A DNA stretch of 64,000 bases from Ferrovibrio sp965278975 (GCF_965278975.1 NZ_OZ257126.1:558001-622000); one strand, 5' to 3'. Positions 26,101 to 35,139 are shown, counted from the first letter of the stretch. Numbers and translations: made by a program. Notes: generated from the letters alone by a model not told the origin.

Positions 26101-26833
26101 AATACACCTCCCGCACCCGCGGGTGCGCGGTAATGCTGGCGCGATCTCCCTCAGCGATCACTTGGCCGTAATACATCACGGTGATCGATCGGGCCAAGGA
26201 CAGCGCGATATCCATGTCATGTTCGATCAGCACCACGGTGATATCGGCTGGGATGTCCCGCACCAGCGCCTGCACCTCGCTGCGCTCCTCGCGCGAGAGG
26301 CCCGCCAGCGGTTCATCAAGCAGCAGCAGCCGGGGCTGCTGTGCCAGTGCAAGAGCGATTTCCAGGCGACGCTTCTCGCCATAGGCGGTTTCCGACAATT
26401 TCCGGTCGGCCAAGCGATGCAGGCCCACTTGCTCCAGCGCGGCTTCAGCGCGCGCCGCGAACTCACGGCGCCGGTGCATGCTGGCAATGGGATTGAGCCG
26501 CAGCGGTGAAAGCCCAAGCAGGGAGAGATAGACATTCTCCCGCAAGGTGTTGTTAGGAAACAGGGTGAGTATCTGGTAGGTGCGGGCAAGGCCGCGATGG
26601 GCGCAGCGGTAAGGCGCGGCTCCGGTTATATCCTCACCGAACAACTCTACACGGCCAGAGGTCGGCTTGATATCGCCGGTGATCAGGTTGAACAGCGTGG
26701 TCTTGCCGGCACCATTCGGCCCCAGCAGCAGGCGACGGTCGCCAATCGGAATGGTGAGATCGACACCATCCACGGCGGGCAGACCGCCGAAACGCTTGCG
26801 CAGGCCGGTGATCTTGAGAGCGGGCGCGGTCAT
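26090..26833 (-). CDS. livG: Branched-chain-type ABC transporter ATPase (LivG family)
   Basis: A 247-residue ABC ATPase: Walker A GPNGAGKTTLF near residues 38-48, LARTYQILTLFPNNTLRENV with the Q-loop, Walker B RLLLLDEPLAGLS, and switch His in VVLIEHDMDIAL. The signature motif is altered: SETAYGEKRRLEIALALA in place of LSGGQ, as is common in LivG proteins. Start ATG 26833 overlaps the livM stop (ATGA). Part of the Liv operon 29929-24591. Confidence 0.93.
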   Translation of the reverse strand: MTAPALKITGLRKRFGGLPAVDGVDLTIPIGDRRLLLGPNGAGKTTLFNLITGDIKPTSGRVELFGEDITGAAPYRCAHRGLARTYQILTLFPNNTLRENVYLSLLGLSPLRLNPIASMHRRREFAARAEAALEQVGLHRLADRKLSETAYGEKRRLEIALALAQQPRLLLLDEPLAGLSREERSEVQALVRDIPADITVVLIEHDMDIALSLARSITVMYYGQVIAEGDRASITAHPRVREVYFAD

Positions 26834-27777
26834 GGCGCGTTCCTGGCGCCGGGCAGCAGGCGGCGGCGCAGGCGATCCAGACCAGGCACCACACCTTCCG
26901 GCATGAAGATGACGATGACGACGAACACGATACCCAGCAGCATCACCCAGCGGGTGACATAGGCGCTCACCACCATTTTCAGCGCCACGACGATGAAGGC
27001 GCCAACCAGCGGGCCGAACAACGTGCCGGCCCCACCGGCGATCACCATCAGCAGGGTTTCTGCCGAGGCCGGCAGCCCAAGGGCATGGGGACTGATATAC
27101 TGGTGGTAATAGACGAAAACCACGCCGGCCACCGCCGCCCAGAATCCGGCAAAGACGAAGGCCAGCCACTGCACCAGCCAGACATTGTGCCCCAGCATGC
27201 GCATGCGGCGCGGCTGGTCGCGGCTGCCGACCAGACTGGTACCAAGCCCCGAGCGCGCGAACACGGCGATGCAGCCAATGGCAAGCAGGAAGACTATCGC
27301 CGTGAAAAGATAGAAGGCGACCGGATTTGTCAGAGCGATGCCGAAAGGCATCGGGCGCTGCAGGCCAGGCAAGCCATTGTCACCACCCGTTACCGTGACC
27401 CAGCGATAGGCAACACCCCACAACGTCTGGCCGAGGGCCAAGGTGATCATCAGGAACGCGATTCCGGTGGCACGCAGCGCCATCAGGCCGAACAGCGCGG
27501 CCATCAGCGTGGTGCCGCCCAGCGCCAGCAACACCGCCGACAGATGGCCAAAGCCGCCTTGCGTATTGAGCCATGCCACCAGATAGGCGGCGGTACCGAG
27601 ATAGGCAGCATGGCCAAGCGAAGTCAGGCCGGCATAGCCAACCAGGATATTCAGGCTGGACGCGAATATTGCCGCGATCAGAATCTGGCTGGCGACATTG
27701 ATATAGAAAGCCTGGCCGATCATCAGCGGCACAGCCAGCGCCACGGCGCCAAGCAGCCAGGGCAGCATGCGCATCAT
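26830..27777 (-). CDS. livM: Branched-chain-type ABC transporter permease (LivM family)
   Basis: A 315-residue, strongly hydrophobic permease with eight or more membrane segments. The LivM hallmarks GYAGLTSLGHAAYLGTAAYL, near residues 48-67, and RDQPRRMRMLGHNV are present. It overlaps livH by ATGA and livG by ATGA, showing translational coupling. It forms the pore with LivH. Confidence 0.93.
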   Translation of the reverse strand: MMRMLPWLLGAVALAVPLMIGQAFYINVASQILIAAIFASSLNILVGYAGLTSLGHAAYLGTAAYLVAWLNTQGGFGHLSAVLLALGGTTLMAALFGLMALRATGIAFLMITLALGQTLWGVAYRWVTVTGGDNGLPGLQRPMPFGIALTNPVAFYLFTAIVFLLAIGCIAVFARSGLGTSLVGSRDQPRRMRMLGHNVWLVQWLAFVFAGFWAAVAGVVFVYYHQYISPHALGLPASAETLLMVIAGGAGTLFGPLVGAFIVVALKMVVSAYVTRWVMLLGIVFVVIVIFMPEGVVPGLDRLRRRLLPGARNAP

Positions 27778-28637
27778 TGCTTGGCTCCGAACAGGCCGCT
27801 CGGGCGCAGCATCAGAATCAGGATCATTGGCAGGAACAGGATCATATAGGCAAGGCCCGGCAGCAATGCCTGGCCAAAGGTGTAGATGAAACCGGTGATG
27901 AAACTGCCGACAAAGGCACCGGCCAGGCTGCCGATGCCACCGAGGATGACCACTACCAAGGCCAGCGGCAGCATCTCGCCATCCAGGCCGGGATAAACCG
28001 ACAGGATCGGACCACCAAGCACACCACCCATGCCGGCAAGGCCGCAGCCAAGACAGAAGACGATGGTGAACAGGCGTGGCACCGGAATGCCGACAGCACG
28101 CGCCATCTCCATATCGTCAACGCCGGCGCGTACCATGGCGCCAAGCCGCGTACGTTCCAGTAAGAGCCAGAGCAGGAACGCCACCAGCAACGACAGCACC
28201 ACAACGAAGATACGATATCCAGGAAAGACAAAATTGCCGAGCCGCACCGGCTGCGAAAGGTAAGGCGGCACAGGCAATTGCATCGGATCTCCGGTCCACA
28301 GCATCAGGCAGAGATCGGCGATGACGAAAGAGAGTCCGAGTGTCACCAGCACCTGGGCCAGCGTGCGACTGGCCAGCCGGCGCAGAATAAAGCGCTCAAC
28401 CAGGCCGCCAACGACCGCGATGGTGGCGCCGCCGGCAAGAATGGCGAGCGGAAAGCCCAGGCCGGCACGCAATGCCGAGAGACCGACATAGGCTCCGAGC
28501 ATGAAATAGGCACCATGCGTCAGATTGGCGATGCGCATGAGGCCAAAGATCAGCGAGAAGCCGGAAGAGAGCAAGAAAAGCAGCCCGCCCAAGGCAAGGG
28601 CATTCAGGCTCTGGATCAGCCAGAAAGCTAGCGGCAT
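27774..28637 (-). CDS. livH: Branched-chain-type ABC transporter permease (LivH family)
   Basis: A 287-residue permease with about eight membrane segments. The family stretches IFGLMRIANLTHGAYFMLGA near residues 28-47 and the cytoplasmic RAGVDDMEMARAVGIPV loop are seen. It follows the binding-protein gene by 47 bases and overlaps livM by four. With LivM it forms the channel of the importer whose binding protein is at 28685-29929. Confidence 0.93.
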   Translation of the reverse strand: MPLAFWLIQSLNALALGGLLFLLSSGFSLIFGLMRIANLTHGAYFMLGAYVGLSALRAGLGFPLAILAGGATIAVVGGLVERFILRRLASRTLAQVLVTLGLSFVIADLCLMLWTGDPMQLPVPPYLSQPVRLGNFVFPGYRIFVVVLSLLVAFLLWLLLERTRLGAMVRAGVDDMEMARAVGIPVPRLFTIVFCLGCGLAGMGGVLGGPILSVYPGLDGEMLPLALVVVILGGIGSLAGAFVGSFITGFIYTFGQALLPGLAYMILFLPMILILMLRPSGLFGAKQ

Positions 28638-28684
28638 GGGCGGGCCTTACTTCACAGCAACAGGTTACGATTGACGGACAGAGA

Positions 28685-29929
28685 TCACTCGAGATTCTTC
28701 GCCGGCGGCCATTCACGGGAATAGACCGGGTTGGCCAGGAAGGCTGCCGGGTCATAGCTCCAGAACTGCGTGGTGCCGGCGTAGGTATGGATCACCTTGT
28801 TGGTCAGGCCGTTCGCACCCTTCTCCACCTTGCGGATATAGGTGTTGAACACAGGGTTGCCATACTGGTCGATCTTCACCGGGCCCAGCGGGGTTTCCGG
28901 CAGATCGAGGCTACGCAGCGCCTTCATGAAGGCGTCCTTGTCCTCGATCTTGCCCTGCACCTTCTCCATCGCTTTTTCCAGGAAGATGCCGGCGAGATAG
29001 GCACCCATGGTGTAGTAACCCGGATCGGCCTTGTACTCGCCGCGTACCGCAGCGACGAACTTGGCATTGGCCGGGCTTTCCAGCGCGGCACTGTACCAGC
29101 CGGCGGAAATCACCCCGAGCGCCTCATCGCCCATGTTCTTCAAGATGCCTTCGTCCACCGTGGTCATGTGACCCAGCACCGGGATGCGGCCCTTCATGCC
29201 GTATTCATTATACTGCTTGAGGAAGCGCAAGCCGTTGGCACCGGCAAAGCCGGCGAACACCGCATCCACCTTCGTGTTGATCTGGGCAATATAGGAGCCG
29301 TAGTCGGCCACGTTCAGCGGCGGCCACAGCTTCTGCACCACCTTGCCACCGTTCTCCTCGAACACGCGCTGGAAGCCGGCCGACATTTCATGACCGAAGG
29401 CGAAATCGTCGGCGATGATGGCAATGCGCTTATAGCCCAGGGTCTTGGCCGCATAATCAGCCAGGGCATGCACCGGCTGAGCCGATGTGGATACCGCGCG
29501 CACGAACCAGGGATTAAGCCGGCGCTGGGTCAGATCCTCGGCTGCTGCCGACGGCGAGATGATCGGCACCTGCGCCTGCTGGATATAGTCATTGATCGCC
29601 AGCGCCTCGAAAGCGGCAAGCGGGCCGATCACCACATGCACCTTGTTGCGCTCCACCAGTTCCTGGGTCTTGGAACGGGTATTGGCGGGAACGCCGGCGG
29701 TATCGGCAACGATCAGCTCGATCTGCCGACCGGCCAAACGGCCATTTCGCTCCTTGAGGAACAGCTTGATACCCTCTTCCATCTGGCGGCCGCCGGCAGC
29801 GAGCGCGCCGGAATTCACCGTGAGGAAGCCGACGCGGACCGCTTCCTGCGCCTGCACGGCGCCGGAGAAAGCTGTCGCGCCAATCAGTGTCGCTGCCGCG
29901 AGGGCCGCAAGTTGGCGACGATGTAACAT
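28685..29929 (-). CDS. Branched-chain-type ABC transporter substrate-binding protein
   Basis: A 414-residue periplasmic binding protein (type I fold, Peripla_BP_6-like). Signal peptide at residues 1-28, ending AVQAQEAV. The mature N-terminus is VRVGFLTVNSGALAAGGRQM, with VHVVIGPLAAFEAL and RIAIIADDFAFGHEM further on. ATG 29929 follows GGAGG by five bases; an ATG 18 bases upstream overlaps that site. It is the first gene of the Liv operon and divergent from the GntR/molybdenum hydroxylase operon, so the compound bound here is probably the hydroxylase substrate or a precursor. Confidence 0.93.
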   Translation of the reverse strand: MLHRRQLAALAAATLIGATAFSGAVQAQEAVRVGFLTVNSGALAAGGRQMEEGIKLFLKERNGRLAGRQIELIVADTAGVPANTRSKTQELVERNKVHVVIGPLAAFEALAINDYIQQAQVPIISPSAAAEDLTQRRLNPWFVRAVSTSAQPVHALADYAAKTLGYKRIAIIADDFAFGHEMSAGFQRVFEENGGKVVQKLWPPLNVADYGSYIAQINTKVDAVFAGFAGANGLRFLKQYNEYGMKGRIPVLGHMTTVDEGILKNMGDEALGVISAGWYSAALESPANAKFVAAVRGEYKADPGYYTMGAYLAGIFLEKAMEKVQGKIEDKDAFMKALRSLDLPETPLGPVKIDQYGNPVFNTYIRKVEKGANGLTNKVIHTYAGTTQFWSYDPAAFLANPVYSREWPPAKNLE

Positions 29930-29945
29930 ATTTCCTCCCAATTTC

Positions 29946-29973
29946 ATTGTAGGATTGATATATCAAGAAACAA
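29946..29973 (-). promoter_or_regulatory. Liv operon promoter with GntR-type operator in the spacer
   Basis: Minus strand: TTGTTT (29973-29968), 16-base spacer, TACAAT (29951-29946). The spacer holds the perfect palindrome TTGATATATCAA (29955-29966) starting at its second base. The same arrangement occurs at 30075-30102 on the other strand. Binding there would block RNA polymerase; the repressor is most likely the adjacent GntR product. Confidence 0.7.
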
Positions 29974-30074
29974 AACATCCGGCAAGATACTTTTATTATC
30001 GAATGATAAATTGCTGCTTTTTTAGGAAATATTCGTTGATTTACTGGGCCAATGGCTGGAGTTAAGTTTTTGAC

Positions 30075-30102
30075 TTGATCGGTGATATATCACAGCTATA
30101 AT
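30075..30102 (+). promoter_or_regulatory. GntR/molybdenum-hydroxylase promoter with operator in the spacer
   Basis: TTGATC (30075-30080), 16-base spacer, perfect TATAAT (30097-30102). The palindrome GTGATATATCAC (30082-30093) begins at the second spacer base, exactly as at the divergent Liv promoter. The -10 ends only six bases before the GntR ATG (30109), which predicts a leaderless transcript and autoregulation. Confidence 0.72.
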
Positions 30103-30108
30103 AGGCTC

Positions 30109-30765
30109 ATGAATATCGAGACCACACACCTCCGCCGTGAGGAGATATATCAGCGCCTGCGCGCCGAGATATTATCCTGCACCCTGGCGCCAGGCGCCAA
30201 TCTGCACGAAGCCGAACTGGCGGAGCGTTTCGCGATCAGCAAATCACCGATCCGCGACGCCTTGATGCGCCTGGAAGCCGAACGCCTAGTGCTGGTGGCG
30301 CCGCGCAAGGGCTACCGGGTAGCGCCGATTTCCGTGTCGGATGCGCGCGACCTGTTTGGCCTGCGCATGGTGCTGGAACAGGCGGCAGCGCCAGATGTGG
30401 CGGCCAATGCTTCGGAATCCGATCTGAAAACGCTGGACCGCTTCCGCAGCCTGGCGGCCTGGGGCGGCGGCGATTTCGTCACCTATAATCGCGAATTCCA
30501 TTGCGCCGTGGTCGAGCTGTGCAGCAACCGGCGGATAGCCGAGACGGGGCGATCCGTGATCGAGCAGTTCGACCGCTTGGTGGTGATGAGCATCTCTACT
30601 CTGGCCGAACGCAACACCGAAAGCCTGATCGCCGAACATGCCGCGATCATCGATGCCTTGCAGGCACGCGATGGCCGCCTGGCGGCACGGCTGCTGCAGA
30701 AGCATATCGAGTTCGGCGTCAAACGCGTGTTGAAATCGCTGGAACAGGCTGCTGTCATTCCCTGA
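30109..30765 (+). CDS. GntR family regulator, FadR/FCD subfamily
   Basis: A 218-residue regulator. Winged helix at about residues 8-70 (HEAELAERFAISKSPIRDAL, then APRKGYRV) and an FCD domain (FHCAVVELC, EHAAIIDAL). ATG 30109 lies at the expected transcription start with no ribosome site before it, suggesting leaderless translation; a longer start at 30082 would begin inside the operator and is rejected. First gene of the operon that continues with CoxG and the hydroxylase subunits. It is paralogous to the GntR at 23611-24297. Confidence 0.93.
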   Translation: MNIETTHLRREEIYQRLRAEILSCTLAPGANLHEAELAERFAISKSPIRDALMRLEAERLVLVAPRKGYRVAPISVSDARDLFGLRMVLEQAAAPDVAANASESDLKTLDRFRSLAAWGGGDFVTYNREFHCAVVELCSNRRIAETGRSVIEQFDRLVVMSISTLAERNTESLIAEHAAIIDALQARDGRLAARLLQKHIEFGVKRVLKSLEQAAVIP

Positions 30766-30791
30766 ATCTTCCCGTTTGCGCCGGTAGTCCA

Positions 30792-31430
30792 ATGCAATTC
30801 GATGTCTCTTTCGTTGTGCCAATGCCGCCCGAGCAGGCTTGGCCACTTTTGCTTGATGTGCGCCGCATTGCACCCTGCTTGCCCGGCGCAGAACTCACGG
30901 ATGTACTGGGCGACAACCGCTACAAGGGCCGTGCCAAGGTGAAGGTAGGCCCGATCGAGCTGAGCTTCGCCGGCGAAGCCGAACTGCGGGATATTGACAA
31001 TCAGGCCCATACCGCATCGGTGGTGGCGCGTGGTGCCGAGGGCAAAGGCCGTGGTAATGCTTCTGCTACCGTGCGCTTCCAGCTCAGCCCTGATGCCGCA
31101 GGCACCAAGGTTGTTGCCATAACCGACCTGCAATTGGTCGGCGCCGTGGCGCAGTATGGGCGCGGCGCCGGTCTGATCAAGGAAATCGCTAATCAGCTCA
31201 CCCAGCAATTCGCACGCAATCTGCAGGCGTCGATTGCTGCAGAACAATCCGCCCCCCCGGCTCCGGCGGCAGAACCTGCTCCTGCGTCCGCAGCCATGCC
31301 AGGTGCAGCTTCAGCACCGCCCCCCCCTGTTGCTGCCATGCCCCCACCACCCGTACAGGCCGTTTCAGGCCTCAGCCTGGTCTGGGCCGCTCTGCGCGCC
31401 ATGGTGGCCCGCTGGTTCGGCCGCGGCTGA
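30792..31430 (+). CDS. CoxG-like SRPBCC protein (carbon monoxide dehydrogenase subunit G family)
   Basis: A 212-residue protein. Residues 1-150 form a CoxG-type START/SRPBCC domain (QFDVSFVVPMPPEQAWPLL, IAPCLPGAELTDV, FAGEAELRDID). A Pro/Ala-rich linker follows (APPAPAAEPAPASAAM and APPPPVAAMPPPP). The C-terminal stretch SLVWAALRAMVARWFGRG is short and amphipathic or membrane-seeking, as in CoxG proteins that tether the enzyme to the membrane. It starts 26 bases after GntR, just before the three hydroxylase subunits. Confidence 0.9.
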   Translation: MQFDVSFVVPMPPEQAWPLLLDVRRIAPCLPGAELTDVLGDNRYKGRAKVKVGPIELSFAGEAELRDIDNQAHTASVVARGAEGKGRGNASATVRFQLSPDAAGTKVVAITDLQLVGAVAQYGRGAGLIKEIANQLTQQFARNLQASIAAEQSAPPAPAAEPAPASAAMPGAASAPPPPVAAMPPPPVQAVSGLSLVWAALRAMVARWFGRG

Positions 31431-31451
31431 TACGAGAGAGTTCAGCACTCC

Positions 31452-32327
31452 ATGAAACCAGCCCCCTTCGCCTACCACGATCCACGCAGCCTGGATGATC
31501 TAGTCGGCCTGCTCGGTCGTTTAGAAAACAGCAAGCTGCTTGCTGGCGGCCAGTCGCTGATGCCGATGCTGAACATGCGCTATGTGATCGCGGATCATGT
31601 GATCGACCTCAATCGCCTGCCGGAACTTGCCGGTACGCGCTACACCGATGGCCAGTTGAGCATTGGCGCCATGACGCGGCAGCGCAGCCTGCAGCGCGAC
31701 CCTTTGGTGCAACAGCATTGTCCGGTATTGACCGAGGCGCTCGACTGGGTGGGCCATATCCAAACCCGTAGCCGCGGCACTATCGGCGGCAGCTTGTGCC
31801 ATCTCGATCCGGCTGCCGAGCAGCCCGGCATCGTGGCACTCTATGATGGCCAGTTGACCATTCTGGGCCCTGGCGGCGAACGCCAGGCAGCGATGCAGGA
31901 ATGGGGCCTGGGCTTCATGATGCCGAACCTGGCACCTGACGAAGTGTTGACCCGCATCGCCATGAAGCCCTGGAGTGAGCCGCATGGCTATGGTTTCGTG
32001 GAATTCGCACGCCGGCACGGTGATTTTGCCATTGTTGGTGCCGGTGTTCTGCTGGCAGTTGATGCGCAGGATGTGATCACGCGCGCCGCCATTGTGCTCG
32101 TTGGTGTCGATATTCAGCCGATGCGGCTGCGCGCAGTGGAAACCGCGCTGCTTGGCCAGAAGGCGAATGCCGGAAGCTTCGCGGCGGCAGCTGCAGAAGC
32201 CAGCAAGATCGATGCCTTGTCCGATGCCCATATCACCAGTGTCTATCGCCAGAAACTGGCCGGCGTGATGACCCGCCGCGCCCTGGAACAGGCCGCCAAG
32301 CGTGCCCGGGAGGCCCGCCATGTCTGA
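31452..32327 (+). CDS. Molybdenum hydroxylase FAD-binding medium subunit (CoxM-like)
   Basis: A 291-residue FAD-binding subunit of the xanthine dehydrogenase/CO dehydrogenase family. FAD contacts are predicted from LLAGGQSLMPMLNMR near residues 30-45 and RGTIGGSLCHLDPAAEQP near 110-127. It passes electrons from the [2Fe-2S] clusters to an acceptor. Its stop overlaps the small-subunit start by eight bases, giving the order medium, small, large, as in many cox-type operons. Confidence 0.93.
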   Translation: MKPAPFAYHDPRSLDDLVGLLGRLENSKLLAGGQSLMPMLNMRYVIADHVIDLNRLPELAGTRYTDGQLSIGAMTRQRSLQRDPLVQQHCPVLTEALDWVGHIQTRSRGTIGGSLCHLDPAAEQPGIVALYDGQLTILGPGGERQAAMQEWGLGFMMPNLAPDEVLTRIAMKPWSEPHGYGFVEFARRHGDFAIVGAGVLLAVDAQDVITRAAIVLVGVDIQPMRLRAVETALLGQKANAGSFAAAAAEASKIDALSDAHITSVYRQKLAGVMTRRALEQAAKRAREARHV

Positions 32328-32814
32328 CGCCATCACCCCTCGCCGCATAAGCGTGGCGATCAACGGTACCAGCTATGAGCGCAGCGTCGAGCCGCGACTG
32401 AGCCTGGCCGATTTCCTGCGCCACGAATTGCTGCTGACCGGCACTCATGTCGGCTGCGAGCACGGCGTCTGCGGTGCGTGCAGCGTCGTTGTTGATGGTG
32501 TGCCGGCCCGCGCCTGCCTGATGCTGGCAGTACAGGCCGATGGCGCCGAAGTGGAGACTGTGGAAGGCCTGGCCGCGGCTGACGGCAGCTTGCATCCCCT
32601 GCAGGAAGCCTTCCGCGAGCATCACGGCCTGCAATGCGGCTTCTGCACACCCGGCATGCTGATGACCCTGAAGGCCCTGCTGCAGGATCAGCCGGATGCC
32701 GATGAGGCTGCGATACGCGATGCAATCTCCGGCAATATCTGCCGCTGCACCGGTTATCAGGGTATTGTTGATGCTGCCCTGGATGCGGCAGCACAGCTGC
32801 GTGGAAGGGCCTAA
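32320..32814 (+). CDS. Molybdenum hydroxylase [2Fe-2S] small subunit (CoxS-like)
   Basis: A 164-residue protein with both [2Fe-2S] sites. The N-terminal plant-type set is in HVGCEHGVCGACSVVVDG plus a later Cys (ARACLML), and the C-terminal helical set is in QCGFCTPG and GNICRCTGYQ. Start ATG 32320 overlaps the FAD subunit; a longer in-frame reading has no advantage. It connects the molybdenum site of the large subunit to FAD. Confidence 0.94.
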   Translation: MSDAITPRRISVAINGTSYERSVEPRLSLADFLRHELLLTGTHVGCEHGVCGACSVVVDGVPARACLMLAVQADGAEVETVEGLAAADGSLHPLQEAFREHHGLQCGFCTPGMLMTLKALLQDQPDADEAAIRDAISGNICRCTGYQGIVDAALDAAAQLRGRA

Positions 32815-32817
32815 GTC

Positions 32818-35139
32818 ATGGGCGTGCGCTATTTCGGCAGCAAGGTTCACCGTCTGGAAGATCCGCGCCTGCTCACCGGCAAGGGCCGCTATGTCGATGA
32901 CATCCATCCGCCGCACTGCCTGCAGGCAGCGTTCGTGCGTTCGATGCATGCCCACGCCCTGATCAGGAGCATCGACACGGAAGCGGCACGGGTGCTGCCC
33001 GGCATTGCTGCGATCTACACCATGGCTGATTTCGCCGGTCTGGCGCAGGGCCCGCTGCCGCAAACCCTGCCGGCGCCGATCCTGAAACAATCACATACCT
33101 ATCACCCGCTGGCGCAGGGCGAGGTCTGCCATGCCGGCGAGGCCATTGCCATCGTGCTGGCCGAAACCCGCGCCCAAGCCGAAGATGCCGCTGCGCTGGT
33201 GGTGGTGGATTATGAGCCATTGCCGGCGGTGGCTGATTGCCGCGCCGCGGTTGGCCCCGATGCAGTGAAGGTGCATCAGGATTCGCCGGATAACGTTGTG
33301 GCGGTGATGCGCGGGGCCTTTGGTGATGCGGCGGCGGTGTTTGCCACTGCACCGCATGTTTTCCGCGAGCGGATTGAGATGCATCGCGGCGGCTGCCATT
33401 CCATGGAATGCCGTGGCGTGATCGCCAACAGCGATGTGCTGAGCGGACAGATGACGCTCTACACCTCTTCGCAATCGCCCTACCTGGTGCGCCGCTTCCT
33501 GGCTGCCTATCTTGGCCGCGAGGAAAACGAATTGCGTGTCATTGCGCCGGATGTCGGTGGCGGCTTCGGCCCCAAGGCAGCTTTCTATGCCGAAGAAGCG
33601 GCGCTGATGCTGGCCGCGATGAAAGCCGGGCGGCCGGTGAAATGGATCGAGGATCGTCGCGAGCATTTTGTCGCCACGACACAACAGCGTGACCAGTATT
33701 GGGACGTGGAAGTGGCCGCCGCCGCCGATGGCCGTCTGCTTGCCGTGCGCGGCACCTGCCTGCATGATAACGGTGCCTATGTGCCCTATGGCCTGGTGCT
33801 GCCCGCCACCACCATTGGTTCTTTCCCCGGCCCCTATGCGTTGCAGGCGCTCGATCTGACCTTGAACGCGGTCTACACCAACATGGTGCCGAACACGCCG
33901 GTGCGCGGTGCCGGCCGACCGAATGCCTGCTTCGTGCTGGAACGCCTGGCTGATCGCGTGGCACATGAATTGAAGCTGCCGCCTGAGGAAGTGCGCCGGC
34001 GCAGCTTTGTGCGCAGCGAACAGATGCCCTATGTCACCGGCATGAAGGCGCGCGATGGCTCGCCCGTGCAGTATGACAGCGGCGATTTTCACGCCACGCT
34101 GAATCTGGCGCTGGACAAGATCGATGCCGCCGGTTTCCCCGAGCGCCAGGCCAGGGCCCGCGCCGAAGGCCGCTATCTTGGCCTTGGGATCGCCAGCTGC
34201 GTCGAGGATACCGGGCTTGCTCCCTTCGAAGGCGCCACCGTGCGCGTGCTGCCCACCGGCCGCGTGCAGGTGGAGACCGGCGCCGCCAGCCAGGGCCAGG
34301 GCCACGCCACCGTGCTGGCGCAGATTTGCGCCGACATGCTGGGGGTCCCCCTGGAGCATGTCAGTGTCGAACAGGCCGATACCGGCAAATTCCCGCTCGG
34401 CATCGGCACCATAGCCAGCCGCGTGGCCGTCACTGCCGGCTCTTCGGTGCATCTTGCATCCGTGCAGGTACGCGACAAGGCACTGCGCGTTGCTGCCGAT
34501 ATGCTGGAAGCGGCCGAGGCCGATCTCGAGATCGTCGCCGGGTCGGTGAAAGTGAAAGGCGTGCCGGGCCCTTCGATACCGCTTGGCGCAATAGCCACCA
34601 AGCTCAACGGGATGCCGGGCATCCCAACGCATAAGGGCATGGATCCGGGCCTGAGCGCCACGGCCTATTTCGATGCCAAGCAGCTCACCTTCGCCAATGG
34701 CGCCAATGTCTGCGAAGTGGAAGTGGACATCGAAACCGGTGCCGTACGCATCCTGCGCTATGTTGTGGCGCATGATTGCGGTCGTCTGATCAATCCACGC
34801 CTGGTGGATGGCCAGATCATCGGCGGCGTGGTGCATGGCATCGGCAACGCGCTATTCGAGCGCATGGTCTACGACGAGAGCGGCCAGCCACTGACCACCA
34901 ATTACGGCGAATACCTGCTGCCCATCGCCACCGAGATGCCACGCATCGAAATTCATCACCTTGAAAGCCCAGCCACCAACAATCCGCTCGGCATCAAGGG
35001 CGCTGGCGAAGGCGGCACGATTCCGGCCGCAGCCGCCGTGATCGCGGCTGTCGAAAATGCGCTGGCCCCATTTGATGCCCGGATCGCAAAGCATCCCCTG
35101 GCGCCTGAGGAAATCCTCGCCCTGGTGGAGCGCCCCTGA
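32818..35139 (+). CDS. Molybdenum hydroxylase large subunit (CoxL-like, form II/xanthine-dehydrogenase family)
   Basis: A 773-residue molybdopterin subunit. Seen are RLEDPRLLTGKGRYVDDI at the N-terminus, the cofactor loop DVGGGFGPKAAF, and the catalytic Glu in GIKGAGEGGTIPA. The active-site loop is NTPVRGAGRPNACF, which lacks the Cys of true (form I) CO dehydrogenase and fits form II-like enzymes, so CO oxidation is unlikely. It follows the small subunit by three bases and ends the operon. The neighbouring Liv importer suggests an imported organic substrate. Confidence 0.93.
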   Translation: MGVRYFGSKVHRLEDPRLLTGKGRYVDDIHPPHCLQAAFVRSMHAHALIRSIDTEAARVLPGIAAIYTMADFAGLAQGPLPQTLPAPILKQSHTYHPLAQGEVCHAGEAIAIVLAETRAQAEDAAALVVVDYEPLPAVADCRAAVGPDAVKVHQDSPDNVVAVMRGAFGDAAAVFATAPHVFRERIEMHRGGCHSMECRGVIANSDVLSGQMTLYTSSQSPYLVRRFLAAYLGREENELRVIAPDVGGGFGPKAAFYAEEAALMLAAMKAGRPVKWIEDRREHFVATTQQRDQYWDVEVAAAADGRLLAVRGTCLHDNGAYVPYGLVLPATTIGSFPGPYALQALDLTLNAVYTNMVPNTPVRGAGRPNACFVLERLADRVAHELKLPPEEVRRRSFVRSEQMPYVTGMKARDGSPVQYDSGDFHATLNLALDKIDAAGFPERQARARAEGRYLGLGIASCVEDTGLAPFEGATVRVLPTGRVQVETGAASQGQGHATVLAQICADMLGVPLEHVSVEQADTGKFPLGIGTIASRVAVTAGSSVHLASVQVRDKALRVAADMLEAAEADLEIVAGSVKVKGVPGPSIPLGAIATKLNGMPGIPTHKGMDPGLSATAYFDAKQLTFANGANVCEVEVDIETGAVRILRYVVAHDCGRLINPRLVDGQIIGGVVHGIGNALFERMVYDESGQPLTTNYGEYLLPIATEMPRIEIHHLESPATNNPLGIKGAGEGGTIPAAAAVIAAVENALAPFDARIAKHPLAPEEILALVERP

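Noticed and set aside
33091..34836. Long open frame of about 580 codons antisense to the CoxL-like gene
   Set aside because: His- and Gly-rich composition with no family motifs, typical of the mirror of a high-GC gene; the sense strand encodes a clear molybdopterin subunit.
32818..35139. True carbon monoxide dehydrogenase
   Set aside because: The active-site loop lacks the Cys of form I enzymes, so only a form II/xanthine-dehydrogenase-family call is made.
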